DNA from: Curvibacter lanceolatus ATCC 14669
GTDB taxonomy: Bacteria; Pseudomonadota; Gammaproteobacteria; Burkholderiales; Burkholderiaceae_C
Direction of reading: 5' to 3'
DNA: 64,000 nt
Assembly: GCF_000381265.1 (NCBI RefSeq)
Contig: NZ_KB906278.1
Coordinates: 1-64,000, forward strand
Of the stretch, positions 8,047 through 17,302 are shown in pieces. Every line of letters begins with the position of its first letter. The stretch's first letter is position 1. The position numbers and the translations under genes are program-made. The notes beneath the pieces are model-generated. The model saw nothing but the letters and a program-made list of their open reading frames with translations. It made no database searches and was not told the origin of the DNA.

Positions 8047-9327
8047 TCAATGGGCGTTTTGAGCCACCACGGGCGCCGCAGCAAAAGCGGCCTTGGACAG
8101 GCGCACCGGGTGCCCCACATTGGCCGAGATGACCCGGTTGATCAGCGCAGTGGCTTCATCGTCAGGCACGGCATACACCTGGGTCTGCACCGCCGCGTTG
8201 TCGCGCGGTGCATCGGCCAGCGACTTGCCGTCGCGGTCCGTCACATCCACCTCGGCGTCCATGGACAGGCCGATGCGCAGGGGGTGCTTGGCCACCTCTT
8301 CGGGGTCCAGCGTGACGCGCACGGGCACCCGCTGCACCACCTTGATCCAGTTGCCGGTGGCGTTCTGGGCCGGCAGCAGGGCAAACGCGGCGCCCGTGCC
8401 CACGCCCAGGCCAGCCACCTTGCCGCTGTACTCGACCTTCTTGCCCCACAGGTCTGCCGTCAGCTTGACGGGCTGGCCGATGCGGATGTTGCGCAGCTGG
8501 ACTTCCTTGAAGTTGGCATCCACCCACAGCTGGTTCAGCGGCACGATGGACATCATCGGGTTGCCGGCGGCCACGCGCTGGCCCAGTTGAACCGTGCGCT
8601 TGGCCACATAGCCATCCACAGGGGCGGGCAAAGCGGCACGGCGCGAGGCCAGGAAGGCCTCATGCACCTTGGCTGCCGCAGCCAGCACGCTGGGGTGGGT
8701 CTCCACCGGGGTGCCGTCGGTCATGGCCTTGTTGCTGGCCAGTTGTTCGCGTGCGGCCACCACACCGGCCTGGGCGGCTGCCAGCACGCTGCGGGCATTG
8801 GCCAATTGCGTCTGGGTATGGGCCAGTTCTTCGCGGGACACGGCGCCATTGCCGCTCAGCGATTGGCGGCGATTCAGGTCGTCCTGGGCACGCTCGATCT
8901 CCAACTGGGCCTTGGCCACATCGGTTTCGCGCAGCTTGACCTGGGCCTCCAACGAGGCGTTGTTGGCATAGACCGTGCGCACTTGCCGCACTGTTTGCGC
9001 CAGGTTGGCCTGCGCCTGCTCCAGGGCCACAGCGACATCGGCGGTATCCAGGCGCACCAGGGGCGCACCGGCCTTCACAAAATCGGTGTCATCGGCCAGG
9101 ATGGCCGTGACGGTGCCGCTGATCTGCGGCGTGATCTGAATCAGATTGCCTTGCACATAAGCGTTGTCGGTGGTTTCGTAGTGGCTGGAAACCAGCCACT
9201 CGTAAGCAGCCCAGCCAGCGCCGGCAATCACCACCAATGCGGCAATCGACAGCAGGCCTTTGCGCCGCGAGGCCTTGGCAGAGGACGGATCGAGCGAAGG
9301 GGCAGCGTTGTTTTGTGGAGCGTTCAT
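8047..9327 (-). CDS. emrA: EmrA-like membrane fusion protein (HlyD family)
   Basis: 426 aa. One N-terminal transmembrane anchor (about 25-45), then the biotinyl-lipoyl-like half-motif SSHYETTDNAYVQGNLIQI, the phrase typical of EmrA, a long coiled-coil hairpin (about 110-220, rich in A, Q, E and R) and the beta-barrel. It bridges the EmrB pump and the NodT-type channel across the periplasm. Middle of the efflux operon, 75 bp after the channel gene. Confidence 0.92.
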   Translation of the reverse strand: MNAPQNNAAPSLDPSSAKASRRKGLLSIAALVVIAGAGWAAYEWLVSSHYETTDNAYVQGNLIQITPQISGTVTAILADDTDFVKAGAPLVRLDTADVAVALEQAQANLAQTVRQVRTVYANNASLEAQVKLRETDVAKAQLEIERAQDDLNRRQSLSGNGAVSREELAHTQTQLANARSVLAAAQAGVVAAREQLASNKAMTDGTPVETHPSVLAAAAKVHEAFLASRRAALPAPVDGYVAKRTVQLGQRVAAGNPMMSIVPLNQLWVDANFKEVQLRNIRIGQPVKLTADLWGKKVEYSGKVAGLGVGTGAAFALLPAQNATGNWIKVVQRVPVRVTLDPEEVAKHPLRIGLSMDAEVDVTDRDGKSLADAPRDNAAVQTQVYAVPDDEATALINRVISANVGHPVRLSKAAFAAAPVVAQNAH

Positions 9328-9402
9328 GATGAATCCTGTGTGGGGGATGAGCGGGGCGCATCAGCCATGGCCCGCGCTGAAATCAAAGGGGTCAGGGGGC
9401 TT

Positions 9403-10962
9403 TCAAGGGGTGGCCGGGGCCGCTGCGGTGTCCGGGCGCTGGCCGGCCAGCGCCGACTGCAGACGGATGGCGCCGTTTTCCAGCGCCCCACGGTCATTGG
9501 CCAACGCCACCGGAGAGGTCGGCAGGCCGCCACCCAGAGCGCGCCACAGGGCCACCTGGGTGTCGATGACGCGGGCCTTCAGATCGACTGCCGCACGGCG
9601 CTGCTGCAGCACATTGCTTTCCGTGGCCAAGACCTGCAGGTAGGTGCTCAAGCCCGCCTTGTAACGCTGCACCGCGATCTGGTGGGCATCTTCCGCGGCT
9701 TGCTGGGCATTCCTTTGCTCGGTCTGCTGGCGCTCAAGCGATTGCGCGGTCACCAACTGGTCGGCGACATCGTGAACGGCTTCCAGCACCGTGCCGTTGT
9801 AGGACTCAATGGCCGTGTCCAGATCGGCCGTCTTCACGCGCAGATTGGCCCGCAAGCGCCCGCCTGAAAACAAGGGCAGGTTGATGGCGGGGCCGACACC
9901 CCACTGCTCACTGCTGGACTTGAACAGATTGGAAAACCCCAAAGCCGAGAAACCGGCATAGGCCTTCAGGTTGATGTTCGGGTAGAACTGCGCGCGGGCC
10001 ATATCAGTGTCACGGCTGGCAGCTTCAACCCGCCAGCGGGCGGCCACCACGTCGGCACGCTGACCGAGCAGATTCAAGGGCACTTCAGCCGGCGCCGAGA
10101 CCCCCAAGGCCGCAGGCAAGGAGGGCACCTTCAGCCGCTGTGCAATAGAAGGGTCGCCGACCAGGGTGGCCAGCGCATTCTTGGCCAGGGCTTGCTGCTC
10201 GCGCAGCGCCTCGATCTGCAGTTGGGCCTCGGGAATCCCGCCCTGGCTTTGGCGCAGCTCCAACTGGGTGTCCAGGCCCGCGGCGAGCCGTGAACGGACC
10301 AAACCCAGCATCTCCTTGCGTTGCTCCAGCGTGCGCTCGGCCACTTCCAGTTGTGCCCCTGCTCGGGCCAACTGGTAGTAGGAACGAACCACATTGCTCG
10401 CCAGCAGCAGGCGGGCGGCCTGTGCATCGGCCGCGGCCGCCTGCACAGAACCGATGGCGGAATCCAGGGCCGCCCGGTTCTTGCCAAAGAAATCCAGCTC
10501 CCAGGAGCCCTGCAACTGCACCGTGCCGGAATTGTCCACACTGCCAGCCAGCGGCGGCGGGTACAGGCTGTTGGCACTGTAGAGTTCACGGTTGATTTCT
10601 GCCCCTGCCCCCAGTTGAGGCAGCAAGGCCGCCCGAGCCACACCGGACTGCGCCTGGGCCCGCTCGAGGCGCAGACGAGCCTGTTGCAAGCTGGGGTTGC
10701 CGCTCAGGGCCTGTTCCAGCAAGGCGTCCAGCTGGGCATCGCCATACTCGCGCCACACATCCGAACGCAGCCAAGGCAAGGTCGGGCTTGCCTTGTCAGC
10801 CGCACCACTGGCTGCCAAGCTTGACGGTTCGCGCATCTTGGCGTGCCCTTGAATGCCGGAGAAGTCGGCACAACCGGCCAAAGCGGCCACAGCACCTGCT
10901 GCAGCCATCGCCAGGACAAAACGTTTGCGCCGATCGGTATGGCGCTGAGGATGTTGGATCAT
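9403..10962 (-). CDS. NodT-family outer-membrane efflux lipoprotein
   Basis: 519 aa. Signal peptide with lipobox LAGC (residues about 28-31; MAAAGAVAALAGC), so the mature protein starts with an acylated cysteine. Two OEP repeats follow, with the typical blocks PSLQQARLRLERAQAQSG and WELDFFGKNRAALDSA in the first half and AQFYPNINLKAYAGF in the second. TolC-like channel for the EmrAB pump. Its ATG overlaps the marR stop codon (ATGA), so the two are translationally coupled. Confidence 0.92.
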   Translation of the reverse strand: MIQHPQRHTDRRKRFVLAMAAAGAVAALAGCADFSGIQGHAKMREPSSLAASGAADKASPTLPWLRSDVWREYGDAQLDALLEQALSGNPSLQQARLRLERAQAQSGVARAALLPQLGAGAEINRELYSANSLYPPPLAGSVDNSGTVQLQGSWELDFFGKNRAALDSAIGSVQAAAADAQAARLLLASNVVRSYYQLARAGAQLEVAERTLEQRKEMLGLVRSRLAAGLDTQLELRQSQGGIPEAQLQIEALREQQALAKNALATLVGDPSIAQRLKVPSLPAALGVSAPAEVPLNLLGQRADVVAARWRVEAASRDTDMARAQFYPNINLKAYAGFSALGFSNLFKSSSEQWGVGPAINLPLFSGGRLRANLRVKTADLDTAIESYNGTVLEAVHDVADQLVTAQSLERQQTEQRNAQQAAEDAHQIAVQRYKAGLSTYLQVLATESNVLQQRRAAVDLKARVIDTQVALWRALGGGLPTSPVALANDRGALENGAIRLQSALAGQRPDTAAAPATP

Positions 10963-11486
10963 GACTTGCCCTTCGCAGCAGCAGCATCAGCGTCGGCCTG
11001 GATGCGCTCTGCGTTCTTGAAAATGCGTTGAAGAAATTCGACGAGTTGCAGCCACTCCGCCTCAGAGAAGCCTTCGAGCATGCTGTTTTGCATGTTGCAA
11101 AGCACCTCGGGAATGATGCGCGCGGCCTCCTCCCCTTCCGGTGTCAGCTCCAGATTGACAACACGCCTGTCTGAAAGAGATCGCACCCGACGACACAGGC
11201 CCTTGCTCTCAACCCGGTCCAGCAGGCGGGTCATGGCCCCGTTGTCCAGCTGGCAGGAGCGGGCCAATTCAGCAACGCTGCCGCCTGGGCGTTCGTAAAG
11301 CTTGATCAGAGGAATCCACTGGGCATTGGTCAAACCGTGGGGCTCCATCTTGCGATCGATCTCCAGGCCCATCAGCCTGACGATGTGACGCATGGTGTAA
11401 CCCACACTGATTTGGCCCCCGTAAGACTCGGGGCGGTAGAACCCAGGCGCAGAGGCACCCTGTGGGCTTGAAGAATCGGATGACAT
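10959..11486 (-). CDS. MarR-family regulator of the efflux operon
   Basis: 175 aa from ATG at 11486. Winged-helix MarR fold: dimerisation helix from about ISVGYTMRHIVRLMGLEID, recognition region SVAELARSCQLDNGAMTRLLDRVE, and wing RRVRSLSDRRVVNLELT. Typically a repressor released by phenolic or cationic drugs. Heads the operon marR-nodT-emrA-emrB. The start is at or within a base or two of the predicted transcription start, so the message may be leaderless; no Shine-Dalgarno is present. The frame stays open upstream to 11606, but that part crosses the promoter. Confidence 0.9.
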   Translation of the reverse strand: MSSDSSSPQGASAPGFYRPESYGGQISVGYTMRHIVRLMGLEIDRKMEPHGLTNAQWIPLIKLYERPGGSVAELARSCQLDNGAMTRLLDRVESKGLCRRVRSLSDRRVVNLELTPEGEEAARIIPEVLCNMQNSMLEGFSEAEWLQLVEFLQRIFKNAERIQADADAAAAKGKS

Positions 11487-11493
11487 GGCGAAA

Positions 11494-11522
11494 ATATTAT
11501 TTGCCCAGGCAATTATTGTCAA
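11494..11522 (-). promoter_or_regulatory. marR promoter with an operator in the spacer
   Basis: On the minus strand TTGACA (11517-11522) and TAATAT (11494-11499) are separated by exactly 17 bases. The spacer contains the imperfect palindrome AATTGCC-TG-GGCAAAT, the size and form of a MarR operator. A bound dimer would cover both hexamers, so autorepression of the efflux operon is likely. The predicted start site (about 11487) is essentially at the marR ATG. Confidence 0.75.
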
Positions 11523-11648
11523 GGCTGAGTCTGCTGAAGCAATGTTAATTTTTGGTAAACACAGCGTCTGCGGACCGGGAACGTTACAGTCGCGAAAACC
11601 CAGCACACTCGCTGCACAGCAATCCGCTCACAACGCAGGCATGTCACG

Positions 11649-13439
11649 ATGAACTCCCCCGCTTCCGCCAAAGCCTCCCCCCGTGCACTCGGGGGCTTGC
11701 GCCCCTTCCTGTCTCCGTACCGGGGTGCCATCGGGCTGGCCCTGCTGTTTCTGCTGCTGGCCGCCGGCGCAACGCTGGTGTTTCCACAAGCCCTGCGCAG
11801 CCTGATCGACGGCGGCCTGCTGCCAGCACACCGCGACCAGCAGGCGCTGGCGCTGGGCCAGCACTTTGGCGCTCTGTTTGGCGTGGCAGCGGCCCTGGCG
11901 GTGTTCTCGGCAGCGCGCTTCTACACCGTGAGCTGGTTGGGCGAGCGCATCACCGCCGACCTCAGAGATGCGGTCTATGCCCATGTCCTGGACCAAAGCC
12001 CGGCCTTTTTTGAAACCACCCAGACCGGCGAGGTCCTGTCACGCCTCACCGCCGACACCACGCTGGTGCAGACGGTGGTGGGTTCCTCCTTGAGCATGGG
12101 CTTGCGCAATGGCGTGATGGGCCTGGGCGCCCTCGGCATGCTGGTGTGGACCAATCCGCTCGTCATGGGCCAGGTCTTGCTAGCCCTGCTGCTGATCGTG
12201 GCGCCCTCCGTGTGGTTCGGGCGCCGGGTACGACGCCTGTCGCGGGCCAGCCAGGACAGGGTCGCGGACGCCAGCGCCGTCGCCGCCGAAGTGCTGAATG
12301 CGGTGAGCACGGTTCAAGCCAACAATGCGGGTCTGCGCGAAGCCACTCGCTTCACCGCAGCCACTGAAGCAGCGTTTCAAACTGCAGTACGCCGCAGCAA
12401 AGCCCGCTCCGTGTTGGTGGCCTTTGTGATCATGGCCACCAGCGCGGCCTTGCTCTGGGGGCTGTACGAGGGCACCCAGGCGGTGATGCGGGGCCGGCTG
12501 AGTGCCGGCGAATTGGGACAGACGGTGGTCTATGTGCTGATTCTGGCCAGCTCAGCCGCCGTGCTGGGCGAAGTGTATGGCGACCTTTTGCGGGCGGCCG
12601 GGGCCACAGAACGCTTGATGGAATTGCTGCACACGCCCCCCACCCTCCGCAACGGCCACCATGTTCCGGCGTCCGCAGACCTTGCGGCGGGTGTGGCGAT
12701 CGACTTCGAGAACGTGCAGTTTCATTACCCCTCACGCCCCCAGCAAGCGGCGCTGAACCATTTCACGCTGCAGATCGCTCCGGGTGAGACAGTGGCCTTG
12801 GTGGGCAGCAGCGGTGCAGGCAAATCGACCGTGTTGCAGCTGTTGCAACGCTTTTACGATGTGAGTCCGACACAGGCCATCCGTCTGGACGGTGTGCCCC
12901 TGGCCGACTGGGATCTGGACGCCCTGCGCGCCCAGATCGGTGTGGTGCCCCAGGACGCGGTGATCTTTTCGAACACCGCCCTGGAAAACATCCGTTACGG
13001 CACCCCCCAGGCCACCGATGCCGAAGTGATGGCCGCCGCTCGCGAGGCCTTCGCAGACGAATTCATCCGTGCCCTGCCCGAGGGCTATCACACGTTCTTG
13101 GGAGAGCGCGGCGTGCGCCTGAGCGGTGGGCAAAAGCAACGGCTCTCGATTGCCAGGGCCTTGCTGCGCCGGCCCCGCCTGTTGCTGTTGGACGAAGCCA
13201 CCAGTGCGCTGGACGCCGAGAGCGAACGCATGGTGCAGGCCGCACTGGACGCCGCCCTCAACGCTGGCGAGCGCCAACGCACCACCCTGGTCATTGCGCA
13301 CCGCCTGGCCACTGTCCAGAAGTCAGATCGCATTGTGGTGCTCGATCAGGGACAGGTCGTGGAACAGGGCAGACATGAAGATTTGATGGCCCTGGGTGGC
13401 GTATATGCCCGATTTGCCAACATGCAGTTGCTGAGCTGA
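11649..13439 (+). CDS. ABC exporter, fused membrane and ATPase domains (MsbA/ABCB type)
   Basis: 596 aa half-transporter. Six transmembrane segments in residues 1-310, then the nucleotide-binding domain with Walker A GSSGAGKST, signature RLSGGQKQR, Walker B LLLLDEATSALD and H-loop IAHRLATV. Homodimeric exporter by family. Relatives are annotated as lipid A/multidrug exporters, but a second MsbA normally sits beside lpxK; here there is no lipid A gene nearby, so the substrate is open. Divergent from the marR operon with 162 bp between the starts, so a link to drug export is possible. Confidence 0.9.
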   Translation: MNSPASAKASPRALGGLRPFLSPYRGAIGLALLFLLLAAGATLVFPQALRSLIDGGLLPAHRDQQALALGQHFGALFGVAAALAVFSAARFYTVSWLGERITADLRDAVYAHVLDQSPAFFETTQTGEVLSRLTADTTLVQTVVGSSLSMGLRNGVMGLGALGMLVWTNPLVMGQVLLALLLIVAPSVWFGRRVRRLSRASQDRVADASAVAAEVLNAVSTVQANNAGLREATRFTAATEAAFQTAVRRSKARSVLVAFVIMATSAALLWGLYEGTQAVMRGRLSAGELGQTVVYVLILASSAAVLGEVYGDLLRAAGATERLMELLHTPPTLRNGHHVPASADLAAGVAIDFENVQFHYPSRPQQAALNHFTLQIAPGETVALVGSSGAGKSTVLQLLQRFYDVSPTQAIRLDGVPLADWDLDALRAQIGVVPQDAVIFSNTALENIRYGTPQATDAEVMAAAREAFADEFIRALPEGYHTFLGERGVRLSGGQKQRLSIARALLRRPRLLLLDEATSALDAESERMVQAALDAALNAGERQRTTLVIAHRLATVQKSDRIVVLDQGQVVEQGRHEDLMALGGVYARFANMQLLS

Positions 13440-13470
13440 AGGCCTCACAGCCAGCCAGGCCAGCCCACCT

Positions 13471-13497
13471 GAAACGCCTTATTGGAGCGTTTCTTTG
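13471..13497. terminator. Convergent hairpin between the ABC exporter and the DUF1178 gene
   Basis: GAAACGC (13471-13477) pairs with GCGTTTC (13487-13493), followed by TTTGG on the plus strand. The hairpin overlaps the stop codon of the minus-strand gene. It probably serves the exporter gene and perhaps both genes. Confidence 0.5.
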
Positions 13498-13967
13498 GCG
13501 GACACGGGCATGGGAAGCGGCAACACTGGAATGCCCTCCTCCACCAAGGCCAGGGTTTCCTGAACCGTGGCCTGCCCCCGGATGCCACGCTCGGGGGCCT
13601 CTCCGTGGTGGATGCGCCGCGCCTCCTCGGCAAAGTCCGATCCCACGTCCTCGGTCTGACGAGCCACTTCGCGGGCCAATTTCAGCCAAGCGGCCTGAAG
13701 CTCCCGTTGGTCAACTGGCTGCCCAGTCTGCGATTCAGGCCGGGTTTCGGTTCGGGACTCAGGCCTCGAAGACGGGGCGCGCGAAGCAAGCTCACGGGAG
13801 GCGCTGAGATTCAATCGAGGCGCTGCAGGAAGCTTGTGGATGGCGTGATCGCCACAGACCGGGCAATTCACCAGGCCCTCGGCGAGCTGACGCTGAAACT
13901 CGGCCTCGGAGGCAAACCAGCCTTCAAACCCGTGTTGGGCGGCACACTGCAGGTTCAGAACCTTCAT
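13479..13967 (-). CDS. DUF1178 family protein
   Basis: 162 aa. Starts MKVLNLQCAAQHGFEGWFAS and carries CPVCGDHAI (about residues 35-43), the conserved N-terminal pattern of DUF1178, suggesting a zinc-ribbon-like fold. The middle is low-complexity (repeated SRPESRTETRPES). The C-terminal RRIHHGEAPERGIRG is also typical. Function unknown. It closes the minus-strand block after nuoN and DUF2818, the same order as in many Burkholderiales. Confidence 0.85.
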   Translation of the reverse strand: MKVLNLQCAAQHGFEGWFASEAEFQRQLAEGLVNCPVCGDHAIHKLPAAPRLNLSASRELASRAPSSRPESRTETRPESQTGQPVDQRELQAAWLKLAREVARQTEDVGSDFAEEARRIHHGEAPERGIRGQATVQETLALVEEGIPVLPLPMPVSAKETLQ

Positions 13968-13982
13968 GACGGAAAACCGAAG

Positions 13983-14291
13983 TCAGGCGCCGCGGCGGTG
14001 CTTGAGCAGATAGCGGTACACAAAGCCCGGAAAGGCCAGTGTGAGAAACAGGCAAAACGTGGTCGCATAGAACTCCCACCCTTGCGGGGCGGCCTGACCG
14101 GCGCTTTGCTCCATGCCCCAGGCAAAAACACCCACCAGACCGTAAAAAAACACCAGTTCGAGCAGACGCCAGGGCAAGGCTTTCTCCGCTGCAAACGGAA
14201 TCACCGCCAGCAGGCGGTGATTCACAAAGGGCAAGTTGGCGGCAAGCAATGCCGCCAAAATGACCAGCCAAACAGAAACCGTCTGGTTCAC
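13983..14291 (-). CDS. DUF2818 family membrane protein
   Basis: 102 aa, starting at a GTG (14289-14291). Three hydrophobic segments (about 6-26, 41-61 and 73-91). DUF2818 genes regularly follow nuoN in betaproteobacteria, and here the gap to nuoN is only 10 bp, so it is probably part of the nuo transcript. A role in complex I assembly is a guess from position only. Confidence 0.85.
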   Translation of the reverse strand: MNQTVSVWLVILAALLAANLPFVNHRLLAVIPFAAEKALPWRLLELVFFYGLVGVFAWGMEQSAGQAAPQGWEFYATTFCLFLTLAFPGFVYRYLLKHRRGA

Positions 14292-14301
14292 AGTGGCCGA
14301 C

Positions 14302-15789
14302 TCAGGAACCCAGCGTCAGCACGATGGCGCGGGCGCACAGGGTCATCAGGCCACCGGGCAACAGGCCCAGCAACAGAATCAGCGCTGCGTTGATCGACAT
14401 CACGATCCGCACGTCAGCCGGTGCCGACACGGTGGTGGCCGTCAGAGGCTGGTCAAAGTACATGACCTTGACCACACGCAGGTAGTAGAAGGCACCGATC
14501 AAGGACATCAGCACAGCAAACACAGCCAGGGCGATGTAGCCATTTTCACCCGTGGTGACCAAGGCCTGGAGCACCGACAGCTTGGCGTAGAAGCCTGCCA
14601 ACGGAGGAATACCAGCCATGGAGAACAGGCACACCGACATCACCGCGGCGTAGAAAGGGCTGCGCTGGTTGAGACCGGCCAGATCGGAGATCTCTTCGCT
14701 CTCAAAACCCTCACGGGCCAGCAGCAGGATCACACCGAAGGTGGCCAGGGTGGTCAGCACGTAGACGACCACGTAGAACATCGCCGAGCTGTAGGCATTG
14801 GCCGCCGGCAAAGTGGTGCCATTGACCACACCGGGGATCAAACCCAGCAGGACAAAACCCATCTGGGAAATCGTCGAGTAAGCCAGCATGCGCTTGAGGT
14901 TGGTCTGCACCACACCCACCAGGTTACCGATCAGCAACGAGCAGACCGACAACACCAGCAGCATCTGCTGCCAGTCGATGGCCAGCGGCAGCAGGCCTTC
15001 CACCAACAGACGGATCACGATGGCAAAAGCCGCGAACTTGGGCGCACCACCGATCATCAGGGTGACAGCGGTCGGCGCCCCCTGGTACACATCGGGAACC
15101 CACATGTGGAAAGGCACCACGCCCAACTTGAACGCCAGACCCGCCACCACAAAAACCAAGCCGAAGACCAGCACCTGATGATCCACCTGGCCCGAACCCA
15201 CGGCCTTGAAGACCTGGCCCAGATCCAGCGAGCCGGTTGCACCGTACAGCATGGACAGGCCATACAGCAGGAAACCGCTGGCCAGCGCACCCAGCACAAA
15301 GTACTTCATGGCCGCCTCAGACGAAGTGGCATGGTCACGGCGCAGTGCCACCAGGGCATAGCTCGACAGGGTCAACAGTTCCAGGCCGAGATAGATCAAC
15401 AGGAAGTTGTTGCCCGAGATCATCACGAACATGCCGAGCAAGGCGAACAGGCTCAGCGTGAACAACTCACCGCCGCGCAGCATGCCACGCTCGGAGGCGT
15501 AGGGGCGACCATAAACCAGGGTCACCAACACCGCCACGGAAGCAAAGCACTTGAGCCAGTTGCCCATCGGGTCGCTGACCACCATGCCGCTGAAGCCATA
15601 GAAGGTCTGACCACTGTCGGCATACAGGGCCTGCATGCCCGCCACCACCACCAGGGTGATCACGGTCAGCAAATAGGTGGCGGTGCGACGTGGGCTGCTC
15701 ACGCCCAGGTCGAGAATGGCGATCACGCTGGCCATGGCCAGCAAAATGACCTCTGGGTAGATCGTGATCCAGCTGAGTTTGTCAATCAT
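14302..15789 (-). CDS. nuoN: NADH-quinone oxidoreductase subunit N
   Basis: 495 aa, normal length. Antiporter-like proton channel subunit with about 14 transmembrane helices. The ND2-type core blocks are present: YFVLGALASGFLLYG, FKLGVVPFHMWVPDVY (channel lysine and discontinuous helix), and LAYSTISQMGF. Last of the fourteen nuo genes, 24 bp after nuoM. Confidence 0.95.
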   Translation of the reverse strand: MIDKLSWITIYPEVILLAMASVIAILDLGVSSPRRTATYLLTVITLVVVAGMQALYADSGQTFYGFSGMVVSDPMGNWLKCFASVAVLVTLVYGRPYASERGMLRGGELFTLSLFALLGMFVMISGNNFLLIYLGLELLTLSSYALVALRRDHATSSEAAMKYFVLGALASGFLLYGLSMLYGATGSLDLGQVFKAVGSGQVDHQVLVFGLVFVVAGLAFKLGVVPFHMWVPDVYQGAPTAVTLMIGGAPKFAAFAIVIRLLVEGLLPLAIDWQQMLLVLSVCSLLIGNLVGVVQTNLKRMLAYSTISQMGFVLLGLIPGVVNGTTLPAANAYSSAMFYVVVYVLTTLATFGVILLLAREGFESEEISDLAGLNQRSPFYAAVMSVCLFSMAGIPPLAGFYAKLSVLQALVTTGENGYIALAVFAVLMSLIGAFYYLRVVKVMYFDQPLTATTVSAPADVRIVMSINAALILLLGLLPGGLMTLCARAIVLTLGS

Positions 15790-15813
15790 CTCGTTTCTCT
15801 CTGGTCAGGCTGG

Positions 15814-17289
15814 TCAGTTCAGCTTCGAGGCTGCGACGTGTTGCAGCAAGTCAGTGACCGACGCGTTCATCACATCGGTGAAAGGCTTGGGGTACAGACC
15901 CATTGCCAGAACAGCAATCGCCAGCAGGGTCATGATCAGGAACTCACGGGCGTTGATGTCCGTGAGTTCGCGCACGTGGTCATTGGTCACCGGGCCCAGA
16001 TAGACGCGCTTGAACATCCACAGGGTGTAAGCCGCGCCGAAGATCAGGGCCGAGGCGGCCAGCAGACCCAACCAGAAGTTGGACTGCACCGCACCCAGGA
16101 TCACCATCCACTCGCCCACAAAACCAGCGGTGCCCGGCAGGCCGCAGTTGGCCATCGAGAACAGCAAGGCGAAGGCGGCGAACTTGGGCATGGTGTTCAC
16201 CACGCCACCGTAGCTGGCGATCTCACGCGAGTGGACACGGTCGTACAGCACACCGATGCTCAGGAACATGGCACCCGACACAAAACCGTGGGCAATCATC
16301 TGCACCAGACCACCGGCCACGCCGAGGTCGTTGAAGATGAAGAAGCCCAGGGTCACAAAGCCCATGTGCGCCACAGACGAATAAGCCACCAGCTTCTTCA
16401 TGTCCTTCTGGACCATGGCCACCAGACCCACATAGATCACAGCCGTCAGCGACAGACCGATGATCAGCCAGGCCCACTCACGCGAGGCGTCGGGGGCGAT
16501 GGGCATCGAGAAGCGCAGGAAACCATAGGCACCCAGCTTCAGCATGATGGCGGCCAGCACAGCAGAGCCGCCGGTGGGGGCTTCAACGTGCACGTCCGGC
16601 AGCCAGGTGTGCACCGGCCACATCGGCACCTTCACAGCGAACGCAGCGAAGAAGGCAAAGAACAGCAGGGTCTGGGCCGTCGAACCCAGCGGCAGCTTGT
16701 GCCAGGTCTGGATGTCAAAGCTGCCACCCGAAGCGGCGTACAGGTAGATCAGGGCCACCAGCGTCAGCAGCGAGCCGAGCAAGGTGTACAGGAAGAACTT
16801 GAACGCCGCGTAGATCTTGTTCGGACCACCCCAGATACCGATGATCAGGTACATCGGAATCAGCGTGGCTTCGAAGAACACGTAGAACAGCATGCCGTCC
16901 AGGGCAGAGAACACACCGATCATCAAACCGCTGAGGATCAGGAACGCGCCCATGTACTGGTTGACGCGCTCAGTGATCACTTCCCAGCCCGCGATCACGA
17001 CGATCACGGTGATGAAAGCGGTCAAGGGCACGAACCAGAACGAGATCCCATCGAGACCCAGGTGGTAGTGGATGTTGAAACGCTCGATCCAGCTCACGTT
17101 TTCAACAAACTGCATGGCCGAGGTTCCGATCTCGAAGCCCGTGTACAGGGGCCAGGTGACCAGCAGACCGCAGACCGCGCCGATCAAGGCGATCCAACGG
17201 ACCACCTTGGCGTGTTCATCCCGGCCCAGGGCCAGCAGCACGACACCAAAAACAATCGGTGTCCAGATTGCAAGACTCAACAATCCCAT
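15814..17289 (-). CDS. nuoM: NADH-quinone oxidoreductase subunit M
   Basis: 491 aa. Proton-pumping antiporter-like subunit. It has FNIHYHLGLDGISFWFVPL near the N-terminus, FAVKVPMWPVHTWLPDVHVEAPT with the conserved lysine and discontinuous helix, and LVAYSSVAHMGFVTLG. The catalytic-helix glutamate lies in the expected FEATLIPMY block. Membrane arm of complex I, between nuoL and nuoN. Confidence 0.95.
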   Translation of the reverse strand: MGLLSLAIWTPIVFGVVLLALGRDEHAKVVRWIALIGAVCGLLVTWPLYTGFEIGTSAMQFVENVSWIERFNIHYHLGLDGISFWFVPLTAFITVIVVIAGWEVITERVNQYMGAFLILSGLMIGVFSALDGMLFYVFFEATLIPMYLIIGIWGGPNKIYAAFKFFLYTLLGSLLTLVALIYLYAASGGSFDIQTWHKLPLGSTAQTLLFFAFFAAFAVKVPMWPVHTWLPDVHVEAPTGGSAVLAAIMLKLGAYGFLRFSMPIAPDASREWAWLIIGLSLTAVIYVGLVAMVQKDMKKLVAYSSVAHMGFVTLGFFIFNDLGVAGGLVQMIAHGFVSGAMFLSIGVLYDRVHSREIASYGGVVNTMPKFAAFALLFSMANCGLPGTAGFVGEWMVILGAVQSNFWLGLLAASALIFGAAYTLWMFKRVYLGPVTNDHVRELTDINAREFLIMTLLAIAVLAMGLYPKPFTDVMNASVTDLLQHVAASKLN

Positions 17290-17302
17290 TTTTGTTTTTC
17301 TC

